Assembly (NCBI GenBank): GCA_003543795.1
Contig: DNBE01000068.1
Coordinates: 1-7,721 of the forward strand
Direction: 5' to 3'
DNA from: Sutterella sp.
GTDB taxonomy: Bacteria > Pseudomonadota > Gammaproteobacteria > Burkholderiales > Burkholderiaceae_F
DNA length: 7,721 nucleotides
Under the pieces are notes generated by a model. It saw only the letters and a list, made by a program, of their open reading frames with translations. It was not told the origin of the DNA and did no database searches. The translations under genes were made by a program, and so were the position numbers. Shown here in pieces: positions 5,514 through 7,721 of the stretch; position 1 is the first letter of the stretch, and each line of letters starts with the position of its first letter.

Positions 5514-7526
5514 ATGGCGATGCTTCAGGACAATCTCGAAGGAATCTTTGCTCCCGACGGCGTTTTGTCTCAGACGCTAAAAGGTTTTCGAGCGCGCCCT
5601 TCGCAACTCGCTTTTGCCTTAGTCGTCAAAGACGCGATTGACAATCAATCGACCGTCGCGGTCGAAGCGGGAACGGGGACGGGGAAAACCTTCGCATATT
5701 TGATTCCGGCTTTAATCTCAAAGCGTCAAATCACGATTACGACCGCGAGTAAAACCCTTCAAGACCAGCTTTTTAAAAAGGACGTCAAGATTTTATCGAA
5801 GGCGCTTTCGCGCAAAATCGACGTTGCGGTCCTTAAAGGGCGCGCCAATTACGTCTGTCGCTTGCGCCTTGACGTAACCGCGTCTTCCGACCGTTTACCC
5901 GAAGCGACTTCGGGCGAAAAGCTTCGCGAAATCATCGCTTTTACCAAAACGACCGAAACGGGGGATTTATCCGAACTCGCGGGCCTTCCCGAAACCGACC
6001 CTCTAATTCCGCTTGTCACTTCGACGCAACGCAATTGCTTGGGCGCAAAATGCCCCCACGCCGAGAAATGCTTTGTGAACATGGCGCGAGAGCGTGCCGC
6101 CGAAGCCGATATCGTGATTGTAAATCACCACCTCTATTTATCGGACCTGGTTCTTAAAAAATCGGGAGCACCCGGGCTTTTACCCGAAAGCGAAGTCCTC
6201 GTTTTTGACGAAGCGCATAAATTATCCGATATCGCTTCGGACTACTTTTCGGAAAGTTTTTCCGTTAGGCAACTTGCCGAATTCGCTGACGATATCCGTC
6301 GCACGGGGAAAACGTTCTTTCCCGAAGGCGCTTGGGATAAGCACGCGAAAAATGTCTCCGAAGCGCTTTTGGCGTTTCATGACTTTTTGCGTGTTCAAAC
6401 CGCTTTTGTCGAAGACGTTCAGATCGAGCTCAAAGAAATTGAAGATATTCACACGACGGGTGCCGATCTTTTAAGTGAAGTCGTTAAAGCTTTTACGGAT
6501 TATCTGAACTTTTTCGAAAACGTCGAAAGTGATAAAGATGAAGCGGGGTTACTCGAATTAGCTAAAGAAAACGCAGCCGACCTCATTAGTGTTTTACGGG
6601 TTTGGGTCCTTAGACTTAAAGACGCAGGACACAAGCCTGAAAAGGGGAAAGCGCCCGAAGTTCTTTGGGCTCGTATTACCGAAAAAAACGCGATTTTAAA
6701 TCTTACGCCCGTCTCCGTGCGGGAGCACTTTAAGCTTGCGAGAGCCACGTCAAACTCGGCCTGGATTTTCACGAGCGCGACGCTTTCCGTTAAAGGCGAA
6801 GACGGGGAGCCGAATTTCGACTTTTTCTTGCACGAATTGGGTCTTGAAGATATTGCTGAAACCCACACCTGGGCCTCTCCCTTTGATTTTGAGAATCAAG
6901 CCTTTTTATATCTACCCGAAGACTTAGCCGATACAAACGACGAGCGATTCGCTCAAACACTCGGGAAATCGATTTTGCCGCTTTTGAAAGCCAATCCCGG
7001 CAAAACCTTCATCCTTTGCACGAGCTATGAGAAGATGAACGCACTAGCGACCTATCTTGAAGTGATGCTCGAAAATCCGGATGTCATCTGTTTACAAGGA
7101 ACGACGGGGAAGGCGCAGTTACTTGAACGCTTTAAAGAAATGGACGGCGCCGTTTTAATCGGGTCGATGAGCTTTTGGGAAGGCGTTGATATGAAAGGGG
7201 AAAACTTACGCTTGGTTGTCATCGACAAGCTTCCCTTTAAGCCCTTTGATACGCCCGTTGATCGCGCGCGTGAAGCGTTTTTAAAAGAACAAAATAGAAG
7301 TCCTTTCATGGACTATCAATTGCCCGTCATGATTATGACCTTAAGGCAGGGGGTCGGGCGACTTATTCGAAGTGAAGATGATTACGGGGTCGTCGTCATC
7401 GGGGATAACCGTATCGCTAAGAAGGGTTACGGGAAAATCGTTCGCGCGAGTCTGCCCGCGATGACGAAAACGCGGTTTTTAACTCGCGCGAAGAGTTTTT
7501 TAGTCGACCCCGAAAATACGCCTTAA
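5514..7526 (+). CDS. yoaA: YoaA/DinG-family ATP-dependent DNA helicase (XPD-like, Fe-S)
   Basis: A superfamily 2, XPD-like 5'-3' DNA helicase for repair of replication or damage intermediates. In E. coli, YoaA works with the HolC (chi) clamp-loader subunit. Numbered from GTG 5502: FAPDG near the N-terminus (16-20, typical of YoaA), Walker A EAGTGTGKT (55-63), the Fe-S cysteines C119, C179, C184 and C190, VNHHLYLSDL (207-216), DEAH (236-239), TSATL (424-428), SFWEGVD (557-563) and motif VI QGVGRLIRSEDD (616-627). All helicase motifs and all four cluster cysteines are intact. The C-x4-C-x5-C spacing and the NCLG-x2-CP context resemble YoaA more than DinG. Start codons GTG 5502, ATG 5514 and ATG 5520 are all possible; I took ATG 5514 (670 residues), which has a weak GTGAG upstream. 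It follows the exported coiled-coil gene and ends in a four-base stop-to-stop overlap with the alcohol dehydrogenase. Confidence 0.95.
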   Translation: MAMLQDNLEGIFAPDGVLSQTLKGFRARPSQLAFALVVKDAIDNQSTVAVEAGTGTGKTFAYLIPALISKRQITITTASKTLQDQLFKKDVKILSKALSRKIDVAVLKGRANYVCRLRLDVTASSDRLPEATSGEKLREIIAFTKTTETGDLSELAGLPETDPLIPLVTSTQRNCLGAKCPHAEKCFVNMARERAAEADIVIVNHHLYLSDLVLKKSGAPGLLPESEVLVFDEAHKLSDIASDYFSESFSVRQLAEFADDIRRTGKTFFPEGAWDKHAKNVSEALLAFHDFLRVQTAFVEDVQIELKEIEDIHTTGADLLSEVVKAFTDYLNFFENVESDKDEAGLLELAKENAADLISVLRVWVLRLKDAGHKPEKGKAPEVLWARITEKNAILNLTPVSVREHFKLARATSNSAWIFTSATLSVKGEDGEPNFDFFLHELGLEDIAETHTWASPFDFENQAFLYLPEDLADTNDERFAQTLGKSILPLLKANPGKTFILCTSYEKMNALATYLEVMLENPDVICLQGTTGKAQLLERFKEMDGAVLIGSMSFWEGVDMKGENLRLVVIDKLPFKPFDTPVDRAREAFLKEQNRSPFMDYQLPVMIMTLRQGVGRLIRSEDDYGVVVIGDNRIAKKGYGKIVRASLPAMTKTRFLTRAKSFLVDPENTP

Positions 7527-7721
7527 AGGCTCGCGCGAAGGATGGCAATCACTTCTTCGCGAGTTAAAACCTTGTAGCCGCCTTTCAAAATAAAGACGCC
7601 GTCCGCGATTTTCTCGAGCATCTCTTCTTTGACGCCCAAGTCGGTAAGGGTCAAATCAACGCCGATTTCCCGCATCCAGTCGTGCAAGGCCTCTAACCCC
7701 GCGTTAGCGGCTTCTTGGGTT
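7523..7721 (-). CDS. Iron-containing alcohol dehydrogenase, C-terminal fragment (cut by the right edge)
   Basis: The last 66 codons, read on the minus strand, end at TAA (7525-7523). Key stretches are GLEALHDWMREIGVDLTLTD, then DLGVKEEMLEKIADG, then GGYKVLTREEVIAILRAS. This pattern is characteristic of the C-terminus of the NAD(P)-dependent Fe-ADH family (butanol dehydrogenase/YqhD-like branch), which reduces aldehydes to alcohols in the cytoplasm using a divalent metal. The metal- and nucleotide-binding regions lie outside the window, so subfamily and substrate cannot be given. Its stop overlaps the helicase stop: the four bases TTAA serve both genes, and no terminator separates them. Confidence 0.88.
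   Translation of the reverse strand, partial: TQEAANAGLEALHDWMREIGVDLTLTDLGVKEEMLEKIADGVFILKGGYKVLTREEVIAILRASL

Noticed and set aside
1..7721. CRISPR array, insertion sequence ends, riboswitch or phage defence island
   Set aside because: No regularly spaced direct repeats, no transposase, no leader structure that I recognise and no known defence gene cluster; the single PIN protein is not enough.

Overview
The window reads as a chromosomal segment from a Gram-negative proteobacterium, most likely a betaproteobacterium in Burkholderiales and possibly Sutterellaceae-like. That placement is an inference from three things: the malate dehydrogenase type, a YoaA-type helicase preceded by a small secreted coiled-coil protein with a C-x8-C motif, and Shine-Dalgarno sites of the AAGGAG/GGAG type. 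No 16S or other phylogenetic marker is present. Most of the window is ordinary housekeeping and DNA-repair content. The left third (about 1-2200) is gene-poor and looks like an eroded accessory patch.

Layout. Positions 1-93 may be the last 30 codons of an unidentified plus-strand gene. Positions 94-594 hold no gene I can defend, only two inverted repeats. Next, on the minus strand, comes a family II (DHH-type, Mn-dependent) inorganic pyrophosphatase at 595-1623. It carries an apparent N-terminal signal peptide and starts at TTG behind a textbook ribosome binding site. Between it and tRNA-Ser(UGA) (2097-2187, minus) lies a 39-codon fragment that looks like the extreme C-terminus of a P4-type tyrosine recombinase. 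It sits downstream of the tRNA 3' end and in the same orientation, where integrated elements of this type place their integrase. This suggests an old integration at the tRNA that has since been deleted.

From 2285 the density is normal. rmuC (plus) converges on, and overlaps, a two-gene minus-strand unit made of mdh (malate dehydrogenase) and a PIN-domain protein coupled by a GTGA stop/start overlap. Divergent from mdh is a plus-strand pair: a small exported coiled-coil protein followed closely by a YoaA/DinG-family Fe-S helicase. The helicase overlaps by four bases, stop to stop, the C-terminus of an iron-containing alcohol dehydrogenase that enters from the right edge on the minus strand.

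Functionally, rmuC and the helicase both belong to genome maintenance, while mdh and the alcohol dehydrogenase belong to central and fermentative redox metabolism. They do not form one pathway. I found no clearly novel multi-gene system. The observations most worth a second look are the apparently exported pyrophosphatase, the integrase remnant beside tRNA-Ser with a possible decayed attachment-like repeat about 1.5 kb away, and the antitoxin-less PIN protein translationally coupled to mdh.
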